From: Bacillota bacterium
GTDB taxonomy: Bacteria > Bacillota > Bacilli > Bacillales > Cytobacillaceae
Length of the DNA: 64,000 nucleotides
NCBI GenBank assembly: GCA_030705955.1
Contig: JAUZPL010000009.1
Coordinates: 1-64,000 of the forward strand
Direction: 5' to 3'
This document shows, piece by piece, positions 6,401 through 15,576 of this stretch. The position numbers were made by a program, and so were the translations under genes. The notes beneath the pieces were generated by a model. It ran no database searches. It saw only the letters and a program-made list of their open reading frames with translations, and was not told where the DNA came from. Numbering within the stretch: position 1 is the stretch's first letter; every line of letters begins with the position of its first letter.

Positions 6401-9356
6401 AGTCATCTCCCCTTACATTTAGTATTTCTGGAATTGGTGTAAAATCAGAACGCTTCCATTTTTCTTCCACTTTTACACTTAATTGTGGAATTCGATTTCC
6501 GAAACGATGATTATGTTTAGGTAATGGAGACTCCCCTTCCAATTCTAAAACCTCCATTTTTACACCTGTTTCCTTATAGGCAGGTGTATGTGTAATGATA
6601 TCGTGATAACTGCTTGTTAAACGGTTAACTGCTTCGATATCTTCACTTGTATTCATCGTTAAATAAAGTTCATTTCCTTTTACACGATCCGTTACAATGA
6701 CTCTAACCTTCACTTCACCATATGGAGAAGTTAACTCTACTAAAGAACCGTCCTGTACCCCCCGTTCTTTAGCCAATTCTAAGGAAACTTCCAACCAAGG
6801 ATGTGGAACTTTATGCGTAAGTCCCTCTGAACGATAGGTCATATTCCCTTCATGAAAATGTTCTAATAGCCGACCATTATTAAGATGTAAGTTAAATTCT
6901 TCTCCTGCTTCAAATGGTGGTGTCCAGTCTACCGGGAACAGTCTTGCCTTTCCATCAGGTAATCCAAAACGCTCTTTATATAAAAGCGGTGTGCTTGTTC
7001 CATCCTTCAAAACAGGCCAAAGTTGACTATTCCATTCCTCTAGGCGATCATAGCTCACACCAGCAAACATGTTAGCTAGGCTTGCAGCTTCAGCCATAAT
7101 CTCACTTGGATGCTGGTAGTTCCAATTTGCACCAAGCCGGTTTGCAAGCTCTTGGAAAATCTCCCAATCTGACTTTGAGTCTCCTAACGGCTCAAAAACC
7201 TTATAAAACCGTTGAATTCTTCTTTCTGTATTCGTAAAGGTTCCATCTTTTTCAAGACTAGGTGCAGCTGGTAAAACAACATCTGCAAATTGAGCTGTTT
7301 TACTAAAAAACATATCTTGAACAACAAAGAATTCCAGCTTTTCAAAGGCTGCATCTACATGATTTGAATTTGCATCAACTAAAGACATATCTTCTCCAAA
7401 AAGATAAAGTGCCTTTAATTTTCCTTTATCCATTCCTTCAACCATGTGATGGTTGTCAAGTCCAGGTTCCTCTGGAAGTTTCACACCCCATGCATTTTCA
7501 TATTTTTCTCTGACCTCATGGTCCTGAACAGGCTCATATCCTGGCATCCAGGTAGGCATTGTGCCAAAATCACATGCACCTTGAACATTATTATGTCCAC
7601 GTAATGGGTAAGCACCTGTTCCTGAACGGCCAAAGTTACCAGTCATTAAAAGTAGGTTTGCAATGGCTGTGCTTGTATCAGTTGCGCCTTTATGCTGGGT
7701 TACCCCCATTGCCCATAAGATACAGGCTGTTTTTGCATCATGAATCATTTGAGCTATTTTAATTAATTCATCCTTTGTAAGGCCAGTCATTTCCTCAGCA
7801 TATTCCAAAGTAAATTTCTCAAGAGAGGCTTTATATTTTTCAAACCCATTTACGCGATTTTGTAGAAACTCTTTAGCCTCCCAGCCTTGGTCCAAAATAT
7901 ACTTTGTTACTGCAGAAATCCATATTAAATCGGTGCTAGGCTTTGGATGAATATGCAAATCAGCTCTTTGTGCCAATTCATTTTCCCGTAAATCAGCCAC
8001 GAGGAGCTTTTGGCCAAACAGTTTATGTGCACGTTTTATCCGAGTAGCCAATACTGGATGTGATTCAGCAGGGTTTGCCCCAACAATGATGATTAAATCG
8101 GAATTCATAATATCTTCAATTGTTCCTGAGTCCCCACCGATTCCAACTGTTCTCAAAAGGCCGGCAGTTGCAGGAGATTGGCAATATCTTGAGCAATTAT
8201 CCACGTTATTTGTACCCATAACGGCCCTAGCAAATTTTTGGAACAGAAAGTTTTCTTCATTGGAACATTTAGATGAAGCAATATACCCAATCGAATTTGG
8301 GCCATATTTCCTCTTAATTAACCTAAGCTTATCTGCAATAAGGCCCAATGCTTCTTCCCAGGTGGCCTCTATAAATTCAGTTCCTTTTCGAATCAATGGT
8401 TTTGTCAAACGCATTTCACTGTTAACAAAGTCCCAGCCCCATTTTCCTTTCACGCAAGTGGAAATGCCATTCACCGGTGCCTCTGTATGGGTTTGTATTT
8501 TTAAAATTTCACGATCCTTCGTCCATACCTCAAAGGTACAGCCAACCCCACAATACGTACAAACTGTCTTTGTCCGCTTTGTTCTTGCTCTACGCATGGA
8601 TGCTTCTACTTCCGAAATAGCAAAAATCTCTTGGTATCCGGGTTCTACTTCTTTCGTTAATTCAATCATTGGACCAAGAATCTTTGGAGGAATTCCTGTT
8701 AAATAACCGGCATTTCCTAGCATTGATTTTTCCATGAGAGCATTACATGGACAAACACTGACACAATGTCCACATGATACACAAGAGGATTGATCAATAG
8801 GGACATCATGATCCCAAATAACTCTTGGAACTTCTCTGTTCCAATCTATGGTTAAAGTTTCATTTACCTGTAAGTCTTGGCATGCCTCTACACATCTTCC
8901 ACACAAAATACATTGATCTGGCTCATAGCGGTAAAAAGGGTGTGAATTATCAGGTGGATAAGGCTTTGCGGTAAATGGATATTTCTGATGCTCTACCCCC
9001 ATTAGCTCTACTGTATTGTGAATCGTGCAATTTCCATTATTGTTATCACACACCGTACAATATAGCTCATGATTCTTTAAAATTCGATCCATTGCTTCAT
9101 TTTGAGCATCCTTTACAAGGGTTGAAGAAGTATCAATTTTCATCCCTGGCTCAAGCCTAGTAGCACAAGAACGAACCAAGTCTCCATTGACATTTACATA
9201 ACATGTATCACATGTTTGAATGGGACCAAGATTCGGATGATGACAAATACTTGGAATAAAGATATCTTTTTCTCGGGCTGCTTCTAATATGGTTTGCCCC
9301 TTTTTTGCTTCTAAATCTTTTCCATCAAATTCTACTAAGAAGGTTAAATCCTCCAC
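6375..9356 (-). CDS. fdhF: Formate dehydrogenase alpha subunit (molybdopterin, multi-FeS)
   Basis: 993 aa. Oxidises formate to CO2 at a molybdenum/bis-MGD centre and passes electrons along FeS clusters. N-terminal [2Fe-2S] domain (C38, C49, C52, C64), a NuoG-type His/Cys cluster region (C100, C103, C110), two [4Fe-4S] ferredoxin motifs (C149-C159 and C192-C202), then the molybdopterin domain with its own cluster (C266, C269, C273, C301). The active-site residue aligned with E. coli Sec140 is Cys392 in NCSRYCQSPATAGL, so this is a Cys enzyme. C-terminal MGD-binding domain is complete. Same architecture as B. subtilis YrhE/YjgC. ATG with AGGAGG-like site; 34 bp after the channel gene. Confidence 0.95.
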   Translation of the reverse strand: MEDLTFLVEFDGKDLEAKKGQTILEAAREKDIFIPSICHHPNLGPIQTCDTCYVNVNGDLVRSCATRLEPGMKIDTSSTLVKDAQNEAMDRILKNHELYCTVCDNNNGNCTIHNTVELMGVEHQKYPFTAKPYPPDNSHPFYRYEPDQCILCGRCVEACQDLQVNETLTIDWNREVPRVIWDHDVPIDQSSCVSCGHCVSVCPCNALMEKSMLGNAGYLTGIPPKILGPMIELTKEVEPGYQEIFAISEVEASMRRARTKRTKTVCTYCGVGCTFEVWTKDREILKIQTHTEAPVNGISTCVKGKWGWDFVNSEMRLTKPLIRKGTEFIEATWEEALGLIADKLRLIKRKYGPNSIGYIASSKCSNEENFLFQKFARAVMGTNNVDNCSRYCQSPATAGLLRTVGIGGDSGTIEDIMNSDLIIIVGANPAESHPVLATRIKRAHKLFGQKLLVADLRENELAQRADLHIHPKPSTDLIWISAVTKYILDQGWEAKEFLQNRVNGFEKYKASLEKFTLEYAEEMTGLTKDELIKIAQMIHDAKTACILWAMGVTQHKGATDTSTAIANLLLMTGNFGRSGTGAYPLRGHNNVQGACDFGTMPTWMPGYEPVQDHEVREKYENAWGVKLPEEPGLDNHHMVEGMDKGKLKALYLFGEDMSLVDANSNHVDAAFEKLEFFVVQDMFFSKTAQFADVVLPAAPSLEKDGTFTNTERRIQRFYKVFEPLGDSKSDWEIFQELANRLGANWNYQHPSEIMAEAASLANMFAGVSYDRLEEWNSQLWPVLKDGTSTPLLYKERFGLPDGKARLFPVDWTPPFEAGEEFNLHLNNGRLLEHFHEGNMTYRSEGLTHKVPHPWLEVSLELAKERGVQDGSLVELTSPYGEVKVRVIVTDRVKGNELYLTMNTSEDIEAVNRLTSSYHDIITHTPAYKETGVKMEVLELEGESPLPKHNHRFGNRIPQLSVKVEEKWKRSDFTPIPEILNVRGDDYGEGYHTN

Positions 9357-9390
9357 TTCATTTCCTCCTTCACCACTTAATTACATTCTT

Positions 9391-10173
9391 TTAGGAGTCG
9401 GAACTAAACTCATATTTATAAGCAAACCAGTAAATCAAAGAAACAAACATGCTTCCACCAACGGCATTTCCTAAAAAAACAGGAATAAAGTTTCTTACAT
9501 AATCACCCCAATTAAGCTGTCCAGCAAAAATAGCAGCTGGTATAACGAACATATTTGCAACAACGTGCTGAAACCCTATAGCAACAAAGCCCATAATCGG
9601 AAACCAAATTGAAAGAATCTTCCCACTCATATCCTCTGACCCATATGCAAGCCAAAGTGCAAGGCCCACTAACCAGTTACAGCCAATTGCAGAAAAAAAA
9701 GTTGGTCCAAATCCCTCAAGCAGCTTACCTTCGGCAATTGCAACAGTTTTTGTTAAAAAAGGTCCATCACTTGTTAATCCTGCTAAATGTCCAAACACAT
9801 ATGCTACAAAAACCGCTCCAACAAAATTACTAACAGTAATCCAAAACCAGTTAATGATCAGTTTTCCAAAGGAAACCTTTCCTGCAAAAAATGCCATAGA
9901 GACAGCCATCATATTTCCTGTTAACAATTCAGCTCCAGCCAAAATAATAAGAATGAGACCAAGTGGAAACACGGATGCACCCAAAAAGGTTCCGAATGTT
10001 CCCCAATCCTTTGGTAAATTAGCCGTCACACGAATATCTAACAAATACCCAATCGCAATAAATGCACCACCAAGAAATCCTAAAATAATCATCGTTCCAA
10101 AAGGGAGATTTGCTTTTTTTATTCCAGTTTCAACAGACAGTTTAGTAATTTGGTGTGGTTTAAGAAATCCCAT
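9391..10173 (-). CDS. Formate/nitrite transporter family (FNT) channel
   Basis: 260 aa with six hydrophobic segments. FNT proteins are pentameric channels for formate or nitrite; next to fdhF the substrate is most likely formate. The LTGNMM loop and the central-histidine motif FQHVVANMFVIP are intact. I start it at the ATG at 10173, preceded by TAGGAGGT at six bases, rather than at an upstream ATG. First gene of the formate dehydrogenase cluster. An 18-bp inverted repeat lies just upstream (10196-10213). Confidence 0.9.
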   Translation of the reverse strand: MGFLKPHQITKLSVETGIKKANLPFGTMIILGFLGGAFIAIGYLLDIRVTANLPKDWGTFGTFLGASVFPLGLILIILAGAELLTGNMMAVSMAFFAGKVSFGKLIINWFWITVSNFVGAVFVAYVFGHLAGLTSDGPFLTKTVAIAEGKLLEGFGPTFFSAIGCNWLVGLALWLAYGSEDMSGKILSIWFPIMGFVAIGFQHVVANMFVIPAAIFAGQLNWGDYVRNFIPVFLGNAVGGSMFVSLIYWFAYKYEFSSDS

Positions 10174-10195
10174 AAGATTACCTCCTACATGGTTC

Positions 10196-10213
10196 AAGTA
10201 ATAATATTTACTT
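10196..10213. promoter_or_regulatory. Inverted repeat upstream of the formate operon
   Basis: AAGTAA-TAATAT-TTACTT, a 6-bp inverted repeat 23 bp upstream of the channel start codon, in the region where the operon promoter must lie. Could be an operator; the regulator is not known. Confidence 0.35.
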
Positions 10214-10300
10214 ATAAGGAAATTTTATTATTGTTCGCATATAGGAAAGTTTAAATTTTTTCCCTAAGTACTTTGTGAATGCCAAGTTTTCCTCACCATA

Positions 10301-10336
10301 AAAAAAAGGAAGCTGTTCCAATTGAACAGTTTCCTT
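10301..10336 (-). terminator. Terminator of the hemEHY operon
   Basis: GGAAACTGTTC pairs with GAACAGCTTCC on the minus strand, followed by eight T residues, immediately after the hemY stop. Confidence 0.88.
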
Positions 10337-11770
10337 TTACATTTGAATATTTAAAAAACCCAAGACGCTTTGAACTGCCTTTTCCCCTTGGTCAATACAG
10401 TCAGGAACACCGATTCCCTCGTATGAAGACCCTGCCAAGAATACTCCAGGCAATTCTTCAGTCACATGTTCATATATTTCTTTAAGTCGCTGTTTATGTC
10501 CAACCGTATATTGCGGCATGGCATTTTTCCAACGTGAAATAACAAAAAACTCAGGATCCATGGTAATATCCATTGTTTTATTTAAATCATCAAGGACAAT
10601 TTTTACAATTTGATCATCTGAAAGTTCAACGATGGTTTCGTCTCCTGCTCTTCCTACGTAACAGCGCAACAATGCCTTTCCCTCTGGTGTGGAATGTTCC
10701 CATTTCTTATGTGTCCATGTACAAGCTGTGATCGTGTAATCACTATTTCTTGATACAACAAACCCAGTTCCATCAATGTCCTTCTTAATCGCTTCTAAAG
10801 GAAATGCTAGTGCAACCGTAGCGACAGAGGTAGAAGGAACAATTTTAAAAGAATCAAAGAAACTATAATCTGAAAACATTACCTGAGTTGCTTTATGGGG
10901 TGTTGCTGCCACAATGCAATCAGCCATTAAGGTTTCCCCATTATTTAAATAAATTTCGTATTCATTCCCGTTTTTTGTCACCTTATTTACACGGTGGCCT
11001 TTTAAAATCATATTTGGGTCTAATTTAGATTCAATTGCTTCCGCAAATGATTGAAGGCCTGTTTTAAACGTTAAGAATACACCCTGCTTTTTCGGTTCAG
11101 AGCTACCTGACGTTTTAGGCTTTGGAGGTGCAGCTTTTTTCATACCTAAAATGAGACTGCGATATTTTTGTTCAACCTCGTAGAATTGCGGAAAAGTTGA
11201 CATCAAACTTAACTGATCAATATCACCTGCATAAATCCCTGATAATAGAGGCTCAATTAAATTTTCAACAACTTCATCACCCAATCTTCTTCGGAAAAAT
11301 TGACCTAATGACTGGTCTTTTCCGCTTTCTGATCTTGGTAGAATAAAATCCGCTGCTGCCCTTAATTTACCGCCGAGAGAAAATAAACCTGTTGTAATAA
11401 AAGGACCAATTTCCGTTGGAATCCCCATGATTGAACCGCCAGGCATTGAATATAGCTTTTCATCTACTAATACGTATGATTTACCAGTAGAATTATGGAC
11501 CAACTGATGTTCCATGCCAACTTCTTTTGCCAGTCTAGTAATACTAGTTTTCCTAGCTAAAAAAGAATCAGGTCCTCTTTCTATAGTAAAACCATCCCTA
11601 ACAACTGTTTGCATTTTTCCACCAAGGTGGTGGGATGCTTCAATTAGCTTGATTTCAATTGGCAGGCTCTTTTCCCTTACAATCTTTTGAAGATAGAAAG
11701 CTGTAGTAAGACCAGCTATCCCACCTCCAAGAATGGCAACCTTCTTCTTTTCTTCCGTCACGGAGGCCAC
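10337..11770 (-). CDS. hemY: Coproporphyrinogen III oxidase HemY/CgoX
   Basis: 477 aa FAD enzyme. In Firmicutes HemY oxidises coproporphyrinogen III to coproporphyrin III in the coproporphyrin-dependent heme pathway. The dinucleotide-binding GGGIAGLTTAFYL motif is at residues 15-27, the family segments ERGPDSFLARK and the C-terminal FAD-contacting LAGSSYEGIGVPDCIDQG are present, and the length fits the family. Third gene of hemE-hemH-hemY, 25 bp after hemH. Confidence 0.93.
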   Translation of the reverse strand: MASVTEEKKKVAILGGGIAGLTTAFYLQKIVREKSLPIEIKLIEASHHLGGKMQTVVRDGFTIERGPDSFLARKTSITRLAKEVGMEHQLVHNSTGKSYVLVDEKLYSMPGGSIMGIPTEIGPFITTGLFSLGGKLRAAADFILPRSESGKDQSLGQFFRRRLGDEVVENLIEPLLSGIYAGDIDQLSLMSTFPQFYEVEQKYRSLILGMKKAAPPKPKTSGSSEPKKQGVFLTFKTGLQSFAEAIESKLDPNMILKGHRVNKVTKNGNEYEIYLNNGETLMADCIVAATPHKATQVMFSDYSFFDSFKIVPSTSVATVALAFPLEAIKKDIDGTGFVVSRNSDYTITACTWTHKKWEHSTPEGKALLRCYVGRAGDETIVELSDDQIVKIVLDDLNKTMDITMDPEFFVISRWKNAMPQYTVGHKQRLKEIYEHVTEELPGVFLAGSSYEGIGVPDCIDQGEKAVQSVLGFLNIQM

Positions 11771-11795
11771 CCTCTTTCCTTTTTAATCGTATTAA

Positions 11796-12731
11796 TTAGT
11801 TAAGTTCTAATTTTTTAAGTATCACTGTTGAAAGGGTATCAATAAATTCAGGGTTAACATTCGGCATTTCAGGTCGGTAATAACTTGCTCCTACCTCGTC
11901 TACTACAACTTTACATTCATAATCATTATCATATAAAACTTCAAGATGCTCACATACAAAGCCAACAGGTGCAAATACAAAAGCTTTATAGTGTTTTTCT
12001 CTTGCTAACATTCTTATTAAATCCTGAACATCTGGACCAAGCCATGGTTCAGGCGTTTTGCCTGCGCTTTGCCATCCAACTGCATAATTTTCAATGCCGG
12101 TTTGTTCTGAAATGAACTCAGCCGTTTCCTGAAGCTGTTTAGGATATGGATCTCCATATTGTAAAATCTTCTCAGGTCAACTATGTGCAGAAACAATTAG
12201 CACCGAATTTTCTTTCTCATCTTGAGGCATCTTACTATACACTTTATTGATCTGTTTAGACCAAAAATCAATAAATTTCGGTTCATTGTACCAGCTTTCA
12301 ACTGAGATAATTTTCGGTCCACCCAGCTTTTCAGCCTCTTCTTTTGCTCTATCATTATAGGACTTTACACTAAATGTTGAAAAGTGAGGAGCTAATACAA
12401 TACTAATAGCCTCTTTAATCCCATCATCATACATTTGCTTTACTGTATCCTCTATAAATGGTTCAATATGCTTTAAACCAAGGTACATTTTAAATTCAAT
12501 TTGATCCTGTTCCTGATTTAAATGTGTTTCAAGCTGTTTTGCCTGTTCCAAGGTTATTTTACCAAGAGGAGAAATACCACCAATTGCCTCATACCGATTT
12601 CTAAGGTCCTCTATTAATTCAGGCGAGGGCTTTCGCCCATGACGAATATGTGTATAATAACGTTCCAAATCTTCTTCTTTATATGGAGTACCATAAGCCA
12701 TTACAAGTAGGCCCATTTTCTTTTTTGTCAT
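11796..12731 (-). pseudogene. hemH: Ferrochelatase HemH (coproporphyrin ferrochelatase), interrupted by an in-frame TGA
   Basis: Inserts Fe2+ into coproporphyrin III. The reading frame from ATG 12731 (GAGGTG six bases upstream) to 11796 spans 311 codons, matching the ~310-aa Bacillus enzyme, but codon 185 (12179-12177) is TGA. Both halves are in the same frame and well conserved: the first ends in the metal-ligand motif SAHS (His183), the second resumes with [12 protein letters not shown] and contains the glutamate motif [11 protein letters not shown] and RPEMPN. A leucine (TTA) is expected at codon 185, so one base change explains the break. It may be a true nonsense mutation, a sequencing error or readthrough. 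A 184-aa product would lack the C-terminal half of the active site. Confidence 0.88.
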
Positions 12732-12873
12732 TTTCCGCACCTCTTTAAAAATCTTAGCCAAAAAATTTGGTATTTTTAATCAGGTTATTTTCCCCAATAA
12801 AAACTACTTATACTATTGTGCCAAAAAATCGGACAACTTTCCAATTTTAACACTATAAATAATTTGTTTAAGA

Positions 12874-13920
12874 TTATTTGCTTAATTTGGAAGCGGAATA
12901 TTCATGTATAAAGGAAGTTAATTTTTTCAAAACTTCTGGTTTTACTTGTGGGAAAACACCATGGCCTAGATTAAAAATATATCCATCTCGTTCCATACCT
13001 TGATCTAAAATAGCTTTCGCTTTTTCCTCTATTACTTCCCAAGGTGCAAGTAAAATAGCAGGATCTAAATTACCTTGTACCGTTTTTTGAATTCCGAGTT
13101 GTCTTGCTTGGCTAATAGACAGGCGCCAATCTAGCCCTACAACATCCAACGGAAGATCATTCCATTCAAGAGCGAGATGGCTTGCTCCCACACCAAACAT
13201 AATCAACGGTGCTTTTTCTGCTTTCAAAGCAGAAAAAATTCTCTCCATAACAGGTTTTATGTAGGTACGGTAATCTTCAACATTTAAAGCCCCTACCCAT
13301 GAGTCAAAAATCTGTATGGCACTAGCACCAGCCTTAAGTTGAGATTCCACATACGTAATAATCATATCGCCCAGCTTATCCATTAGGGCGAACCATGCCT
13401 TTGGTTCAGCATACATAAAGGCTTTTGTTTTATTATAATTTTTTGAAGGTCCTCCCTCAATCATATAGCTTGCAAGAGTGAATGGAGCACCTGAAAATCC
13501 TATTAGAGGAACAGATAATTGTTCTGTAGTCAAAAGTTTAATGGTTTCAAGAACATACGGTACATCCTCTTCAGGGTGGATTTCTCCTAATTTTTCAACA
13601 TCTGCTAGAGAGCGAATTGGATTTGCAATGACAGGACCAATTCCGCCTTTAATCTCAACTTCTACACCAAGAGCCGGAAGCGGTGTCATAATATCCTTAT
13701 AAAGGATAGCCGCATCAACATTGTAATTTTCAACTGGGAGACGTGTTACATATGCACAAAGTTCAGGTTGATGTGTAATTTCAAACAAAGAATATTTTTC
13801 TTTAATTTCCCGGTATTCTGGCTGTGAACGGCCTGCCTGGCGCATGTACCAAACAGGAACATAATCCGTTTTCTCTCCTCTTGCCGCTTTTAAAAATGTT
13901 TCATTTATTGTTTTTACCAT
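12874..13920 (-). CDS. hemE: Uroporphyrinogen decarboxylase HemE
   Basis: 348 aa. Converts uroporphyrinogen III to coproporphyrinogen III by four decarboxylations; cytoplasmic, cofactor-free. Signature [16 protein letters not shown] near the N-terminus (the Arg pair and following loop bind the substrate), [16 protein letters not shown], and [13 protein letters not shown] near the C-terminus. ATG at 13920 with AAGGTGG nine bases upstream; an in-frame ATG nine codons earlier has no site. First gene of hemEHY. Confidence 0.95.
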   Translation of the reverse strand: MVKTINETFLKAARGEKTDYVPVWYMRQAGRSQPEYREIKEKYSLFEITHQPELCAYVTRLPVENYNVDAAILYKDIMTPLPALGVEVEIKGGIGPVIANPIRSLADVEKLGEIHPEEDVPYVLETIKLLTTEQLSVPLIGFSGAPFTLASYMIEGGPSKNYNKTKAFMYAEPKAWFALMDKLGDMIITYVESQLKAGASAIQIFDSWVGALNVEDYRTYIKPVMERIFSALKAEKAPLIMFGVGASHLALEWNDLPLDVVGLDWRLSISQARQLGIQKTVQGNLDPAILLAPWEVIEEKAKAILDQGMERDGYIFNLGHGVFPQVKPEVLKKLTSFIHEYSASKLSK

Positions 13921-14168
13921 AAAAAATATCCACCTTTCTAAATGCATGCCCTGCTAAACATTTTAATATATATAGCTGTAAAGTTAAACGTTATCTGTCA
14001 CTGATATGAATATCCCAAAATGGGAAATAATAAGCTGTCTCCACTATAACTATTAATCTTATTAGTGTATAGATAACAAAAATAAGTGTCAAAAAAAAGT
14101 CGTTTTTAAGTTTGCAAAATTGTATAAAAAGGAAATGTGCAAAAACTAATTAATGGGGTGAAAAAAAT

Positions 14169-14666
14169 ATGAAAGTTTATATGACCATAGGAACATTTGA
14201 TTACCTAAAAGAGCTAAGAAAAAAATACCAGAATGAGAAAATGTTGTTAATGCTTAATCAAGATGATGCTTTATTACTTCATGAAACAATTGGCGAAACC
14301 GTCTTTAAGGAACCAAGAAGCTATGAGGTTTTTGATTCGCTCGGGGAAATGAGGGCAGGAGAATTTGTTGTAATGAACAATATCCCTGTATCAGATGAAG
14401 GACGCCCTTTATTTGAACACCGATTTAAAAACAGGCCAAAAACGATTGAGAACGAACCAGGCTTTGTTGCAATTAGAGTCCTTAGACCTTTACTATCAAA
14501 TACCTATGTCATTCTCACAGGTTGGAAAGACGAAAATTCCTTTTTGCAATGGCAACACTCTAAAGCCTTCACATCATCACATGAGGGTAAAAAAGATGAA
14601 TTTAATTCACAACCAAAAATATTCACCAGCACATCATACCTTACTAAGTTCCAAATATCTGATTAG
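14169..14666 (+). CDS. hmoB: Heme-degrading monooxygenase HmoB
   Basis: 165 aa. The C-terminal half is an antibiotic-biosynthesis-monooxygenase (dimeric alpha+beta barrel) domain, with ENEPGFVAIRVLRPL and GWKDENSFLQWQHSKAF as in IsdG-type and HmoB enzymes, which open heme and release iron. The N-terminal ~60 residues are the extra domain of the longer Bacillus HmoB (YhgC). The gene is divergent from hemEHY, the same arrangement as yhgC in B. subtilis. ATG follows GGGGTGAAAAAAAT. Confidence 0.88.
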   Translation: MKVYMTIGTFDYLKELRKKYQNEKMLLMLNQDDALLLHETIGETVFKEPRSYEVFDSLGEMRAGEFVVMNNIPVSDEGRPLFEHRFKNRPKTIENEPGFVAIRVLRPLLSNTYVILTGWKDENSFLQWQHSKAFTSSHEGKKDEFNSQPKIFTSTSYLTKFQISD

Positions 14667-14770
14667 GTACCTAAGGATGGAGTGTGGATCCTTTTGGACT
14701 TGCAAGATGAAATCTAGTCCCTGTATTAATTGGGCTCATTGTCACAACCATAGTTGCTATTTTCATTATT

Positions 14771-14821
14771 TAAAAAGAAAAGCCACCTGGCACGATTCCT
14801 TTTTAAAATGTGCTTGGTGGC
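14771..14821 (-). terminator. Terminator downstream of ecsC
   Basis: GCCACC..GCAC pairs with GTGC..GGTGGC over a large loop on the minus strand, followed by TTTTCTTTTT. The ecsC stop lies inside the structure. Confidence 0.75.
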
Positions 14822-15528
14822 GTTTTAAGTATCCGTAAACGGTATGCGTTCTTTGCTGTATTTCCTAAATGCTTCATGAGATGATGGTTGGCATACCCAC
14901 CTACCACTGCCCCAATCCATGGAACGAGCTGAAGCAATTTTGCCAAATCAATATAGTCTCTATATTCCTGTTGAAACTCTCTCCAATCCAAGTCGGCCAA
15001 TTGTGTCTTTTTTTCTTCCCAGTTTTCGATTATATACAGTGTATTCCTTCTTGTTGAATCACTTGAAAAAGCTAACTGAAAAATATAAAGAATAAATAAT
15101 CTTTCCTCATATTCGCTCCTATCAAATCCATAAATAGCTGCTGCCTCAAATAAAAATCTCATTTTTATTGTTAATAGCAATGGAAAATCTGTCATGCCAA
15201 TTAAAAGCCCGCCAGCACCAGTACCAGCTCCCTCTACCAATGCTGCTTTTTGGTAAAAAGAAATTTTCTTTTCTACTAATTCATCTTTTTCAGCAAGAGA
15301 TAGCCCCATTGCCTGATTCCTATTTGTCGTTACTTGCGACCCAAACAACGTTACTTTTATCATGGTTTTTATACTTTCTGTTATGAAATGATGGAACTTT
15401 TCTGGAATGAAGCCATTTAGCCTTTTTTGTGTTTTTTTAGATAAACGGCTTATCATTCCTGATTTCCTCCACATTTTCCTTCTCCACTCTTCCACTTCAT
15501 CAAATACCATTAATTCATACTCATTCAT
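14803..15528 (-). CDS. ecsC: EcsC family protein
   Basis: 241 aa. The EcsC domain fills most of the protein, with glycine-rich hydrophobic stretches ALVEGAGTGAGGLLIG and LLQLVPWIGAVVGGYAN that suggest membrane association. The biochemical role is unknown. It follows ecsA and ecsB as in B. subtilis, but a strong terminator lies between ecsB and ecsC, so its expression may depend on readthrough. Confidence 0.9.
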   Translation of the reverse strand: MNEYELMVFDEVEEWRRKMWRKSGMISRLSKKTQKRLNGFIPEKFHHFITESIKTMIKVTLFGSQVTTNRNQAMGLSLAEKDELVEKKISFYQKAALVEGAGTGAGGLLIGMTDFPLLLTIKMRFLFEAAAIYGFDRSEYEERLFILYIFQLAFSSDSTRRNTLYIIENWEEKKTQLADLDWREFQQEYRDYIDLAKLLQLVPWIGAVVGGYANHHLMKHLGNTAKNAYRLRILKTPPSTF

Positions 15529-15542
15529 AAATTCCAGCCCTT

Positions 15543-15576
15543 TTTAAAAAATCCTCTTTCACAAGAAAGAGGATTT
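15543..15576 (-). terminator. Terminator between ecsB and ecsC
   Basis: Perfect 10-bp stem AATCCTCTTT with AAAGAGGATT, short loop, followed on the minus strand by TTTTTT. It overlaps the ecsB stop codon. Confidence 0.85.

Noticed and set aside
8180-8186. Selenocysteine in the formate dehydrogenase active site
   Set aside because: The aligned residue is an ordinary cysteine codon (Cys392); the frame has no internal stop.
8086-8706. 206-codon open frame on the plus strand antisense to fdhF
   Set aside because: Lies fully inside a well-conserved gene on the other strand, has no family motif and no ribosome site.
12177-12179. Selenocysteine at the hemH TGA
   Set aside because: Ferrochelatases are not selenoproteins, Leu is expected here, and no SECIS-like hairpin directly follows the codon.
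14395-14838. 147-codon plus-strand frame overlapping hmoB and the ecsC end
   Set aside because: Out-of-frame with hmoB over half its length and running through the ecsC terminator; no ribosome site.
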